Of a stretch of 64,000 nucleotides of DNA, positions 23,567 to 33,618 are shown in pieces. The notes under the pieces were generated by a model, which saw nothing but the letters and a program-made list of their open reading frames with translations, ran no database searches and had not been told where the DNA came from. Both the position numbers and the translations under genes were made by a program. This DNA is from Lotus japonicus. Taxonomy: Eukaryota > Streptophyta > Magnoliopsida > Fabales > Fabaceae. Each line of letters starts with the position of its first letter. The stretch's first letter is position 1. The stretch spans positions 6,884,501 through 6,948,500 of the forward strand of contig NC_080042.1 of the NCBI RefSeq assembly GCF_012489685.1. Reading direction: 5' to 3'.

Positions 23567-25793
23567 ATGAAACCGAAGCGCCGTACCAGAAATGCCAAAC
23601 GCGACGTCACCGTCGCCACCCCCCTACGGTACGTTCCTCCTGTTGATCTCCCCCCAGGGGGAGCTCCGCATGAAGAAAAGGACATTGTCGCCTTCCGAAC
23701 GAGGACATGGGAATCCTTGCCGGCCCCCGCCGTTAGGGCTCTGCCCGCCGGGACGATGCCCAACCAACCATCTAGCTTGGATCAGTGGTCATCCATTTGT
23801 GAAATTTCTTCGAAATCCGGTGGGTTTTGTATGAAAAACCTCTTGACAATCTTATGTATTACGGTGTGTGCACAGCCGCCGAGCGTCCTTGGCTCCGTCC
23901 ACAAGACAACCACGCGGGTGTTCCCCACTTCTTCTATGCGTATGGATACATGTTCACCAGTTTGGGAATTAGGTTTCCCTTTTCTCTCTTCATCTGCTCC
24001 GTGCTTCATAGCATCAATATCGCTCCCAGCCAACTTCACCCCAACAGTTAGGCTCTCCTGCGATGCTTTGAAATCCTCTGCGACGCGATTTAGCAAGAGC
24101 CCGAACCCTCCCACTTCTTCTATTTCTATTGCGTGTTCGCCCAGCTGTCGCCGCCACGTAGCTGGGTTTTCCTGGAAGCTAGATTCGGACATCAGCGCTT
24201 CAACCCTTTATGGTCAACATTACCGTTGATTTGGCTTGGAAGTTCTTCAGGGTCGTGGTGTCCCATGAGTATCCCGAGGTTTTTACCCACAGGGATTGCA
24301 CCGCCCGATTTCCCCTCTACTGGACCCAAGAGGTGCTCCAAGTAATTGACCCACCTGAGGATTCCTTAACCCCTGAGGACAAAGCTGTCATCAGCTTCCT
24401 GGCTAGACTCCCGGTTTTAGACTGCACTCGTGTAATTGGTAAATCCTTCTCCCTTATTTACTTCATATTCCCTGTTTTCTGCTAGCTCATCCTTGTCACT
24501 CTTTGCTTTAGGAAAAATACGCCATGCCAGTGAGGGCCTTCTAGCCGCCTTCGAGAAGAAAGGCGACAAAACGTCCTTGTCGAAAGTAAGTGGGAAACGG
24601 CCTCTCGGCGAGGAAACCCCTCGCCCTTCCTCAAAAAGACCGCACCCCGCGGCTGTTGCATCGTCTTCTGGCGGGGAAAGAACTCCTGTTATCTCTGCAG
24701 CTTTTTATGAGTCTGAGGAGACTCCCACGTCGGACCTGCCCACCGGACCTTCAAAGGCGGTTCCAGTTTCTTCGCCTGACGCCCAGGGTGATTTTGTTGA
24801 CAGGCCTTCCCCTGGTGCGAAAGTTATCCCGCGCTTCCTGGTCAACACTTAATGCCATCCAGGAGACTCCCACGTCGGACTAGCCCGTCAGACCTTCAAA
24901 GGCGGTTCCAGTTTCTTCGCCCGATGCCCAGGGTGATTCTGTTGACAGGCCTTCCCCTGGTGCGAAAGTTATCCCGCCGCTTCCTAGTCAACACTTAATG
25001 CCATCCGCCAGCATACCCTCGCCCAGTCATAATCCCGCCCCGCCTTCGGGCTCTTCAAACCGAGAATTGCCATATTCTCTATCCCTGACATCAACGCTAA
25101 TCGCGAGGATGGACGAAGTGGTCAAGCAGCAAGGCTTGGACAGAGTTTTGGAAAGCGCGTTGGCGATAATGCTCCACGCCTTTCACTGTTATAAACGGTC
25201 CGCCCAGGGTGCCGACGAGTTGCAATCTGAGGTGGTGCGCCTCCGCGCCCTCAATGCTGAATCTATTGAGGAACGCCGAGCGCTCCTTGCCCACCTGGAA
25301 GCCAAAGAAACCTCCTTTTCCAAAGAGTTGAGCGAGCAGACCTGCCGTGCTGAGGTTAGCTTGGAGTTTCGAGACAGGAGAATTTCTGACTTGGAAAAAG
25401 CTCTCGCGAAGCTTCAGCAGGAGGTGCAGCTGGAATATTAGGCGAAGGCGGATCTGGCGGCTTCCAAAGATCAACCTTAGAAACCTTCGTTTTGAACTGG
25501 CGAAGAAAGACAAGGCTTTATCTACAATGAAGTCTCAAGCTCAGCTCGACGCGAAGGCCTTAAAGAAAGAAATGAGGTCAGACACTGCTGCTACTGCTGT
25601 TATTGAGCGCGGCCGCGGTTTTTGCCTCACCTAAGCCCAAGTCGAACATCTCCGTCCCCGGATCGATCTCCGCCAGATGGGGGCGTTCAAAAGGGTTACT
25701 CCCACCGGGTTGGTTGGAATCGACGATCCCCCAGGCTTCGTCACCGAGCGTTTCCTGAACGAAGAAGACGTAGAACAAACCGAAAAATGTTAG
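23567..25793 (+). pseudogene. E1 large antisense gene (putative gypsy-type transposon domain plus coiled coil), one intron
   Basis: The start is MKPKRRTRNAKRD with PPVDLPPGG. It continues, through frame changes, to HFFYAYGYMFTSLGIRFPFS, IAPSQLHPNS, CFEILCDAI, SHFFYFYCV and a clean stretch WKFFRVVVSHEYPEVFTHRD with RFPLYWT. This resembles the Pfam 'putative gypsy type transposon' domain. A GT-AG intron lies at 24439-24511 (73 nt, phase 1). Then come a basic, Pro/Ser-rich linker (GKRPLGEETPRPSSKRPHP), a Glu/Arg-rich coiled coil (24998-25560), and the C-terminal motif MGAFKRVTPTGLVG with DDPPGF shared with E2. Several frameshifts and stops plus a ~142-bp tandem duplication (24717-25003) make it non-functional now. 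The function of this protein family is unknown. Confidence 0.75.
24717..25003 (+). repeat. Tandem duplication of about 142 bp in the E1 antisense gene
   Basis: gagactcccacgtcggac begins each copy (about 24718 and 24861), and both end near aacacttaatgccatcc. Small differences include one extra base (cccgcgc versus cccgccgc), which shifts the frame between copies. Confidence 0.85.
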
Positions 25794-26132
25794 CGGTTCT
25801 TAGGTCAATTCTGCAATAGTGACTTATTCTCTTGTTGTTTTTTTTTTAATGAGAATTTGGAGTTCCTTTTGTGTTTTGCCTTGTTATTTTATACAATCAA
25901 GCTTAGGCCCTCCCTCTATACTGAGAAGGCCCTGAGACTATGAATCACGCGAGCCGTTCTCCTTAGAGAGTCATAATCCTCGCTTAAACGCTTCCTTCCC
26001 CGAACTCCAACGGAAAGTTATCGTTGACCACTTGCCAGGAATACTTATGTCTTTATTGCGAGCCGCATCATTTTTCAAGGAAAACTCCTCGAGAAACTTC
26101 TTTGGCAATAACTCCTGGAGACTGAACTTGGA

Positions 26133-26140
26133 GTATAAAT
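26133..26140 (+). promoter_or_regulatory. TATA box of E1 small antisense gene
   Basis: gagtataaatgg lies 64 nt before the ATG at 26198, the same spacing as in the SIRE copy (52723 to 52786). Confidence 0.6.
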
Positions 26141-26197
26141 GGCAGTTAATTTGCAACAGTTTTCACATCTCATCTATTTCAAAATTCGGGCATCACA

Positions 26198-26566
26198 ATG
26201 GCATCCTTTGAAAACTGTATCAGCGAGTTGAGGAAGAAAGCTTTCGATGAAGACCTCTATATCAACGTTAGGCATCTAGAGGACCCTAGCGTCTATCAAC
26301 TGACCAATCAGTTGCTAGGCATGGGCCTAAGCCCCAAGGTGGACAACAAACTCAGAGGATTCCTCGCGTTTATGGAGGGGCTTCATGATCTAATCCAGCG
26401 GGATCTGGATAATTACGCCGACATTCGAGCGGTGGAGGCTTCGTTGGAGGCCATGGCGGAGGGTCCTGAGAAGCAGGAGGTCCGTCGAAGCTTGTCCCGT
26501 CTGGAAACAAGCAGAACTGCCTGGAGCTTGAGGAAAAACAGTATCGTCATCAATGTAGGTTTATAA
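26198..26566 (+). CDS. E1 small antisense gene (122 aa), homologue of SIRE small antisense gene
   Basis: An open frame starting MASFENCISELRKKAF. It shares with the SIRE protein at 52786 the pattern MAS-[FY]...ELRKKAF-EDL--N-RH-E, then LT--L, then FLAF-E; the first ~70 residues align almost without gaps. The rest is charged and probably helical. No signal peptide, membrane span or known enzyme motif is visible. It lies antisense to gag, downstream of the large antisense gene, with its own TATA box and a gaataaa signal about 40 nt after the stop. The frame is intact although the neighbouring large gene is broken. Function unknown. It could be a chance-preserved frame, but homology in two unrelated elements argues it is a real gene. 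Confidence 0.7.
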   Translation: MASFENCISELRKKAFDEDLYINVRHLEDPSVYQLTNQLLGMGLSPKVDNKLRGFLAFMEGLHDLIQRDLDNYADIRAVEASLEAMAEGPEKQEVRRSLSRLETSRTAWSLRKNSIVINVGL

Positions 26567-26604
26567 GGAGAAATCCTTCGTTTTAAGATGTAACGCGAAT
26601 GATA

Positions 26605-26612
26605 TGAATAAA
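26605..26612 (+). terminator. Poly(A) signal of E1 small antisense gene
   Basis: atgaataaaaaagagttt follows the stop by about 40 nt. The SIRE copy has atgaataaaacgagttt at the equivalent place. Confidence 0.55.
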
Positions 26613-27033
26613 AAAGAGTTTTTGTAGTTTGTTTTTTATGAATGCCTCTATATGTGTGTTATCATGAATGCATGAGCAAATGAATAATGAACAAAAAAAA
26701 CGAAAACGAGCGAGTAAATAAACGGGCGAGACGGGCGGGTTTCCTGGGCTCGATTGCCATAAAGGGGGCGAGGCGATGCGGGCGTTGCCGTCCTGAGCCT
26801 CGCCTTTCGTCTCTTCGCCATCTAGCATGTGTTTTCAGTGCTTGACTCCGAGTTTTTGCGTTAGTAGCTTTTGAGAGTGTGCCATGTATAACTAGGACTT
26901 TCACTCGGTATTGGACCGAGGCTTTTGTTCACACGCATATTTCCCGTAAGAGCAGGTGGGGCCCCACCAGCCTCATTAGGTGGGGTCTTATAGTTGCTCG
27001 GGGCCTAATGGCCATATAGGTTTCCCGAGACTT

Positions 27034-28227
27034 TCAGCCTAGTTAAAATGCTCGCCCGCGTTTCGAGAAGACTTGACTCGCCCATATTTCGAGGAGGTTC
27101 TTTGGATAAGAGGCTTATCCGCACAGGTCGCCAACGAGGGCTACAGTCAGCGCCGGACTTTTTGGAGCGATTTCCAGACATCAAGGTCGTGTTGCGATCG
27201 CCACCTTTAGGGAATTTTTCCCACCAGGCTGCCGCCAAAGTTTAATAGTTAGGACTATTGTTGAGAATATCCTTTTGTATTTGACTTGTATAAATTTTTA
27301 CATCGAGGTATGCCTCGTTAAAAAACACTCGTGTCGGAGAAAAAGAGTGCATCTTTATTTTTAGTCCTAGCTTTTCGGTTGTTTCCTCGCCATGTCCCCA
27401 CTTTGTGACCGCTCCCTTGATCAGAGTATCACTCCAGTACTCGATTCTCGTCGCCCCGCCTGACAACCTTGTTGTAAAAGGGAATCCATCCTGGTTCATC
27501 CTCTTGCTCGGTACGCCGGGCTGACTTCGTTAGCCTCTTACTCCTATCCCCTAGTTGTTTTCATTTCCTCTTATCCTGACGACACTGCCACTGACTAACC
27601 TTTCCTTCTGCCTCTCTCTTTCCTTCAGTCTCAGCCTAGTTAAAATGCTCGCCCGCGTTTCGAGAAGACTTGACTCGCCCATATTTCGAGGAGGTTCTTT
27701 GGATAAGAGGCTTATCCGCACAGGTCGCCAACGAGGGCTACAGTCAGCGCCGGACTTTTCGGAGCGATTTCCAGACATCAAGGTCGTGTTGCGATCGCCA
27801 CCTTTAGGGAATTTTTCCCACCAGGCTGCCGCCAAAGTTTAATAGTTAGGACTATTGTTGAGAATATCCTTTTGTATTTGACTTGTATAAATTTTTACAT
27901 CGAGGTATGCCTCGTTAAAAAACACTCGTGTCGGAGAAAAAGAGTGCATCTTTATTTTTAGTCCTAGCTTTTCGGTTGTTTCCTCGCCATGTCCCCACTT
28001 TGTGACCGCTCCCTTGATCAGAGTATCACTCCAGTACTCGATTCTCGTCGCCCCGCCTGACAACCTTGTTGTAAAAGGGAATCCATCCTGGTTCATCCTC
28101 TTGCTCGGTACGCCGGGCTGACTTCGTTAGCCTCTTACTCCTATCCCCTAGTTGTTTGCATTTCCTCTTATCCTGACGACACTGCCACTGACTAACCTTT
28201 CCTTCTGCCTCTCTCTTTCCTTCAGTC
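27034..28227. repeat. Tandem duplication, 597-bp unit x 2, in E1
   Basis: 27034-27630 is repeated at 27631-28227 with only a few differences (for example tttttgg/ttttcgg near 27160/27757 and gttttca/gtttgca near 27558/28156). It contains the segment aacgaggcatacctcgatg in inverse orientation, which is also found in E2 near 33450. The duplication lies where the deleted pol region would be, between the protease remnant and the antisense genes. Confidence 0.9.
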
Positions 28228-28853
28228 TCAGTCCGCCGGCGAATTTCCCCTTTTCCTATCTTTAACTCCGCCTCTTCTTCCCTCTCTTTTTCCTTCTGCG
28301 CGGGTGGGCTGAATGTGGACAGCCCCCTGGAAGTGGTTTCCTTTTGTTCCCAGCTAAAGAGGTCAACGTTATCCTCTACCAACTTACTCAGGCGTCGTTT
28401 TTGCTCAAGGGTGAGCCTAGGCTCAATCGCCAGTACGCCTCTACTGGTTGCATCCATGTCCCAGCTCTCTCCATACCGCTTACTATCTGTACGAGTAAAG
28501 GATCCGTCTCGCCCTGCCTTCCGGGCCCCCTCGCCCTGACTTCCCCCTTTCTTCGTCCTATTCGCCTTTTTGCTGACCTGCCTTTCCTGCTTGCCCGCGT
28601 CGCTCTGGCTCTGTGTAGCCGGACGCTCTTGCCTGCCTTTAGGTACCTCAATCTCATGACACCGGTGTCCGTCGCCAGCTCCCCTCCTACCATACAAGTT
28701 AAAGCCACATAGCCGCGTACCCAAACCTGCTTTCCAGAGAAACCTACCAGGTTTCTTGTGTATGGCATCAAATCCTTGTCTGTCAGCCCCAACTGTCCGA
28801 ATCCGTCCCCGTAGATGATATCCGCTGAGTTGTATGGGCCTTGATTCCCTCAA
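28026..28853 (-). pseudogene. E1 protease-region and linker remnant
   Basis: Minus-strand frames give LGLTDKDLMPYTRNLVGFSG and VRGYVAL, the C-terminal half of a gypsy protease domain. Then, in another frame, comes LTLEQKRRLSKLVEDNVDLFSWEQK, the protease-to-RT linker also seen in E3 (LSKDQEQRLSKLLGDNLDLF). Sequence after it does not enter RT. The protease active-site triad region is broken (only SADIIYG remains). This shows the internal deletion starts right before RT. Confidence 0.65.
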
Positions 28854-28905
28854 AATTTGTGGATGATACTACTATATATGGGTGTCGGCACCCAAATGGA
28901 GCTGG

Positions 28906-30327
28906 TTATCCTTGGACTGTTGCCACCGCCTCTACCCGCTTTTGCCTTGCCGCTGATGTGTTGTCGCCGCCGTAAAGGCCCCCTGTGTTTGCGTTAACCG
29001 TTCTGGCTATCACCCCGCCCCTGTCGTCGACGTCTTCCTCTGCTTCCTTTCCTTTTGCCATATTTATCTTCTCGTTTCCTGTATTTGGCGCTCGCTTCAT
29101 GCTGTCCCTGTCCAACCCATGTCCTGCGACCCGTGGTTGCCTCGCCTTTGGCAACTGCCTAATTTGGCCATTCAGCGATAAACAGTCACTGGTGTTATGG
29201 CCTTCCAGGTTGTGATATTCACACCACTTGGACCGACCCTTGACGTCGTGCTAGTTGTCAATTCCGTACTCGCCATCCTCGCTTGTTTCCGCAACCGTCG
29301 CCTCCAGGAGTGACTTTGCCAATTCATCGCCCGCGTCCCCCTCTGGCCTCTTTCGTCGGCGAGAGTTAGTTGCCCGCCAAGAGCGCTTGCGCTCCACGCT
29401 CTCTTTTCTCGAATAGAGTGGCTTTCCCTTGAATTCCTTAATTAATTGGTCAACTTCCTTAACCTTCCGCACATTACTTGCTTCCTTGTCCTGTATCCAT
29501 TTCCTCGCCAGCGACACCTTTGCCGCCTTCAACCGTTTCCTCTTACATGCGTTGCCGTCTTCTTCTATGATGTAGTCTCTCGCTCGGGTACGTACCTCCG
29601 CCATCGAGCGCGCTGGTTTCCTACTCAGCTCGCAGCTTAGCTTTCCTGACGACAATCCGCTCTTAAAAGCGCATACGCATGTCCGAGGTTCCGCCTCTTC
29701 AAATCTTACAGATGCGGCGCTGTACCGTTCCATGTACTGCTTCAACGTCTCTCGCTCCTCCTGCCGAATCTGAAACAGATCCTCGACCTCGCCGGCAGAG
29801 AATTGGCCCAGAAATTTCGTCGCGAAGTCGTGGAACTTCTTTATGGACCCCTGTGGCAGAGCCATAAACCAGGTCGTTGCTGCGCCTCGGAATGTGGACG
29901 AAAGCATTTTACACTTTACCGCGTCCGAAACCGCGCTCATTGCCATCTTCATATTGAAACGGAGTAGATGATCTTTCGGATCGGTTTATCCGTCGTACGT
30001 CTCCAACACGAGGCTTGTCATACCGTCCGGTACGGTCACCTCTCGCACTGCTGCCGAGAATGGTTTGACCCCCGCAGCAGCCTCAACCTCCTTCCCCTCC
30101 TCATTCCACTGCCTAAGGTGATAGTATTCCAATTGCTCCTGCAAACACTCATTTTGCAGTCTTAAGTCGCCACTCAGTGCACGGCGTGCCTCCGCACGAC
30201 AATGTCTATCTAACCTTGCGGTGCGCGGGGAAGAAACGTGGCTCCGCTCCGGTTCCTCGCTACACCGTTGGCGAAACGAATCCATCAGGCTCCGTCGATG
30301 GACCAAGAATTCGACAAAAACCTTCAA
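28906..30327 (-). pseudogene. E1 gag (Tat-lineage retrotransposon gag)
   Basis: Frames on the minus strand give TSLVLETYDG, a stop, TDPKDHLLRFN, then an open stretch (29952-29251) with KMLSSTFRGAATTWFMALP, DFATKFLGQFSA, ETLKQYMERYSAASV and SRKPARSMAEVRTRARDYI. This is the retrotransposon gag capsid domain. After a stop comes a nucleocapsid-like knuckle WCEYHNLEGHNTSDC, which is CX2HX4HX4C rather than CCHC. Two stops interrupt the frame (near 29985 and 29250), so it is probably inactive. It would package element RNA in the cytoplasm. Confidence 0.8.
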
Positions 30328-30408
30328 ATCGTAGAAAACCTCACAGAAAATCGAATTTTGCTAAACCAAATTGCAATCCACGTAGTCCGGGAATCAAAAT
30401 CTATTGTT

Positions 30409-30426
30409 CCCCACAAACGGCGCCAA
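30409..30426 (-). promoter_or_regulatory. E1 primer-binding site
   Basis: On the minus strand TTTGGCGCCGTTTGTGGGG directly follows the 5' LTR end GGAACA. This is the TGGCGCCG-type site common to Tat/Athila gypsy elements. Confidence 0.7.
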
Positions 30427-30427
30427 A

Positions 30428-30746
30428 TGTTCCATCATGAACATTGAGATGAGGTATAGTACCTAAGGTGTAAGGAACGTGATGTGAGATTCCTAGGGAA
30501 AATGAGAGCGTAACCGCTTTGGAGAGAAAATAACTGAATTTCAATCTTGTTATTTCATAAATGAGCTAAGAGTCCCTTACAATTTGTATTCCTCCCCTAT
30601 TTATAGTTGGGGGAATTGGGCTTAGCGCCTTTGAATCATCCTAATGGGCCAATTGGGCCTCCGGGATGAAGGTCCAAGTCCCTGGTCCGCTCATCGCCCC
30701 CGGCCAGTGCTCCTGGGCGAGGGACCCTGGGTTCTCGCCCAGTCCA
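30428..30746 (-). repeat. E1 5' LTR
   Basis: Starts TGGACTGGGCGAG on the minus strand and ends GATGGAACA. 319 bp; a close copy of 22518-22834 with several substitutions. Confidence 0.85.
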
Positions 30747-31458
30747 GCCGCCAAGATCAGAAGTCAACTAGGCTAAGGCAAATGTCATTGTTAATAGTAC
30801 AAAAACAGTGTACTATTCTGACCGCCTTACCTACGAGGTTCAGCCACAACAGGTTCTGGAATTTCCAGAATTTCCCTCCAACGGATAGATTCTTTTAACG
30901 AATACAACACCTCACCTTGGAGTATAAAAATGCTGAAGAGAGAAGAAATTGGCTAAGAAACTATTTTGCATTACAAGTGAAACCTACAAGCGAATACCTT
31001 AGCAATATTTCTTCATTGTTTTTATTATGTTTACTCCTGCTTGTTTAGAAGCAACTCATTGTAAACCCAAACTTCTACAATCTGTTTGTAGTTCCTTGAG
31101 AGACCAGTTAGGTCACATTTCATGAGAAGACTAAGACTTGTGTGTCGTAGTGTAGCTAGTTCTTAGATTTGTTAGTCACTGAGCACGGTGTGCTAGTGTA
31201 GTTGTAACAATTTTTTATTAGTGGATTGCCTTCATTCTACGAAGGAAGAAATCACCTTAACGGGTGGACTGGACTAGCTTGAGACATTTATCAAGTGAAC
31301 CAGGATAAAATACTTGTGTGCTTTTCTCATCTCTTTATCTCTTGCACTTTGTGTTCTTGAAACCGAGAAGATTTGTTAAAATCTTAGTGGGAAAGTTTTT
31401 AAACGTAAAACCCTATTCAAACCCCCCCACCCCTTTTCTAGCGTTTTTCATACCTTCA
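30747..31458 (+). repeat. SIRE-type solo LTR, right part
   Basis: Resumes at ccaagatcagaagtcaac and ends TTTTTCATACCTTCA. It includes the SIRE LTR block gaaatcaccttaacgggtgga and a TATA-like gagtataaaaatg near 30920. Together with 22016-22517 it makes a ~1.2-kb solo LTR. Confidence 0.75.
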
Positions 31459-31856
31459 CTTCCAAAATATTTTCTCACTTAAATGATATCTGAAGCAAGT
31501 ATCGACCTTTTATGGAGTTATACTTAGCTTAGATGTATAATATGACAACATCATATTGGTTCTAATTGTTTCACGATTATTGTTTAGCTCAGTTTTAACT
31601 CATTTTCTTGCTCATGTATCATTTTAATTTGCTCAAAGTGATCCTAATTTATATTCTATTATTTCATATAGCTCATCATAATTTTTGGTATATTAACATA
31701 TCATCTCTATATTTTTCACTTAACTTTAAGAGTTAAATAATACAATATCTAAATCAATTCGTTTTAATTTATGATTTTTTTCAAAATATCTTACCTCTCT
31801 TCTCACAACCACCCAATCACCTTATCCCTCCACTCTCACTTTATTCACTCTCGCTC

Positions 31857-31896
<40 letters not shown>

Positions 31897-32284
31897 CCTC
31901 TCTCTCTCAGAAGCATCACCACCAGCTTTCTTTTTTCTTCTTCATTTCTTGTCTTTCTCCCACATTCACGTCCCTTCTTTTCGGTTTCATCTACCGTTGG
32001 CCAGTTTTGAACTCACATACACCCGTTGATTTAATTGTTTTTATATTTTAACGGTTCAGATTAATTAGATTTAAAAAATTTTATTTATTAAATATATATT
32101 ACTTTACTAAAATCCCTTTTCCTTTGTCGTGCTTCTTCCACCCCACCAACGTGCCCTACCTTGCAGAATCAGTGTGTCGCCATATGCGAGTACGAATTTT
32201 ATACTATATACTACATCACATTTGACTTTTGTTTATAATCCAAAGTCATATATTGAATTTGTTTTTTCTAATCATAGTTACGTT
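31459..32284. other. Unassigned AT-rich sequence with (CT)n microsatellite
   Basis: A (TC)n tract lies at about 31861-31910. The open frame over it (31771-32010) is Ser/Leu repeat read-through. Nothing else was recognised. It is the insertion target of E2 at its right end. Confidence 0.5.
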
Positions 32285-32606
32285 TGGGCTAGGCGAGAAC
32301 CCAGAGGCCCTCGCCCAGTGTTGCTCACCCAAGGGCGATGCACAGGGCAAAGGTCTGGGCCTCCTCCGAGAGGCCCAACCGGCCCACTGAGGACAGTTAG
32401 ATACGCCAAGCCCAACCCCTCGCCTATAAATAGGGGCGGTTACCAATTGTAAAGGACTCTTAGTTGATTTGATGAATAACAAACTTGAGACTCAGTTACA
32501 CTCTCTTTCTAAGCGGTTACACGCTCTCTCTCTCTCTCTAGATTATCTCATTGCAATCCTCTCACTCTAGGTACTATACCTTCTTTCTATGTTCTTGGAT
32601 GGAACA
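32285..32606 (+). repeat. E2 5' LTR
   Basis: Contains a cctataaatagg TATA box near 32423 and a (CT)n tract near 32524. Very similar to 39820-40138. Confidence 0.85.
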
Positions 32607-33618
32607 TAGATTGAGATTTTGGAAGGCGATCAAGATCAGCGGAGCGTCCAGGGCCGGGATCAGAACGGCGCGAGAAGACAGGGATGGGGGATCAGTGAAA
32701 GATACGGGGGACCAAGAAGGAACCGAAATCAGGAAAGGCCAGACGACAGGACAAGGAAAGATGGGCAATTTACCGATGCTCAAGCTGAGGAGCGCTGGGC
32801 AAACGTGATTGGGAACCTGGAAATGTATAAATTCAGTAGGGGAGTGTAAACGATTGAGCCCAGACTCACAGCTGATTAGGAAAGGCGCTTGGAGAAGTTC
32901 GTAGAAGACAATTTTGACCTCTTCAATTGGAGTCAAAAGGATGCGGTATTCTGGGGGTTGCCCAGGTTCAAAAAGCCAACCCTTCTATGAATGTGACAGG
33001 AAGAAAGTTGTGAGAGGGGGGAAGTGCTGCAGGGTGCGGTCTAGTTGAAGCTACAACGAAGCCGCGACGAGCAAAGCAAATTGGGAAAAGTTGACTAGTC
33101 ACGGGCCGAGCCGGAGGCCGAAGAGGAACGGTGCCAAGCGCGTCGCCATGGGAACAAAGGGAAAAGGAAGGTGTAGTGTGGGAAACCAGTGGGGGCCGCG
33201 AATTTGAGGCCTATAAAGGTGGCCCGGTACGTCAAGCAAGGGAACAAGCTAGGGAAGAGCCCATTCTACCACAGGGTGGCCGAGTGGGGCGACCGGCCTC
33301 ACAGGAATGAGGAATGGTGGCGAGCACGTCGAGGCTGAAAGATCATGTGCTGGGCGTGGTACTCTAATCAATGGCACGGCGGGAAGGAGCAAAAATTAGG
33401 ACAAAAAAATAAAGATGTACATTTTTTTCTCCATCGCTGGAGTTTTTTAACGAGGCATCCCTCAATAAATGTAAAAACCTCTTTTTACAATTAAACACAA
33501 AAGATATTCACAGCAATACTCCTAATTCACAAATGAATTGTAACAGTGGCTCGGTGGGAATAATTCCCTGGGGATCGCTCCGGAAAGTCTGGCGCAACCA
33601 TTGCTACCCATTGGCGAC
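32607..33618 (+). pseudogene. E2 internal remnant: protease-RT linker and downstream piece
   Basis: The plus strand gives IEPRLTAD, a stop, RRLEKFVEDNFDLFNWSQKD, parallel to the E1 and E3 linker. Later comes YVKQGNKLGKSPFYHRVAEWGDRP with several stops. No gag capsid, RT or integrase core is seen. The last ~200 bp (aacgaggcatccctc...) match, in reverse, the sequence around 27.3 kb of E1. Confidence 0.6.

Larger units (their letters stand above)
22518..30746 (-). mobile_element. E1: Tat-lineage Ty3/gypsy element, pol-deleted, with antisense genes
   Basis: LTRs at 30428-30746 (5') and 22518-22834 (3') start TGGACTGGGCGAG/TGGACTAGGTGAG and end GATGGAACA. A primer-binding site TTTGGCGCCG follows the 5' LTR. 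Flanks GCCGT (22513-22517) and GCCGC (30747-30751) match 4 of 5. The sense (minus) strand carries gag and a protease remnant. No RT, RNase H or integrase is readable. The plus strand between 23.4 and 26.6 kb carries two antisense genes. This resembles Tat/Grande/Retand-type elements known to have an antisense ORF between pol and the 3' LTR, here in a deletion derivative that would need enzymes in trans. Confidence 0.85.

Noticed and set aside
28315..28712. Plus-strand frames opposite E1 gag/protease
   Set aside because: Shadows of the sense coding strand; no conserved motif, unlike the antisense genes at 23.5-26.6 kb.
31771..32010. Ser/Leu-rich frame
   Set aside because: Read-through of a (TC)n microsatellite.
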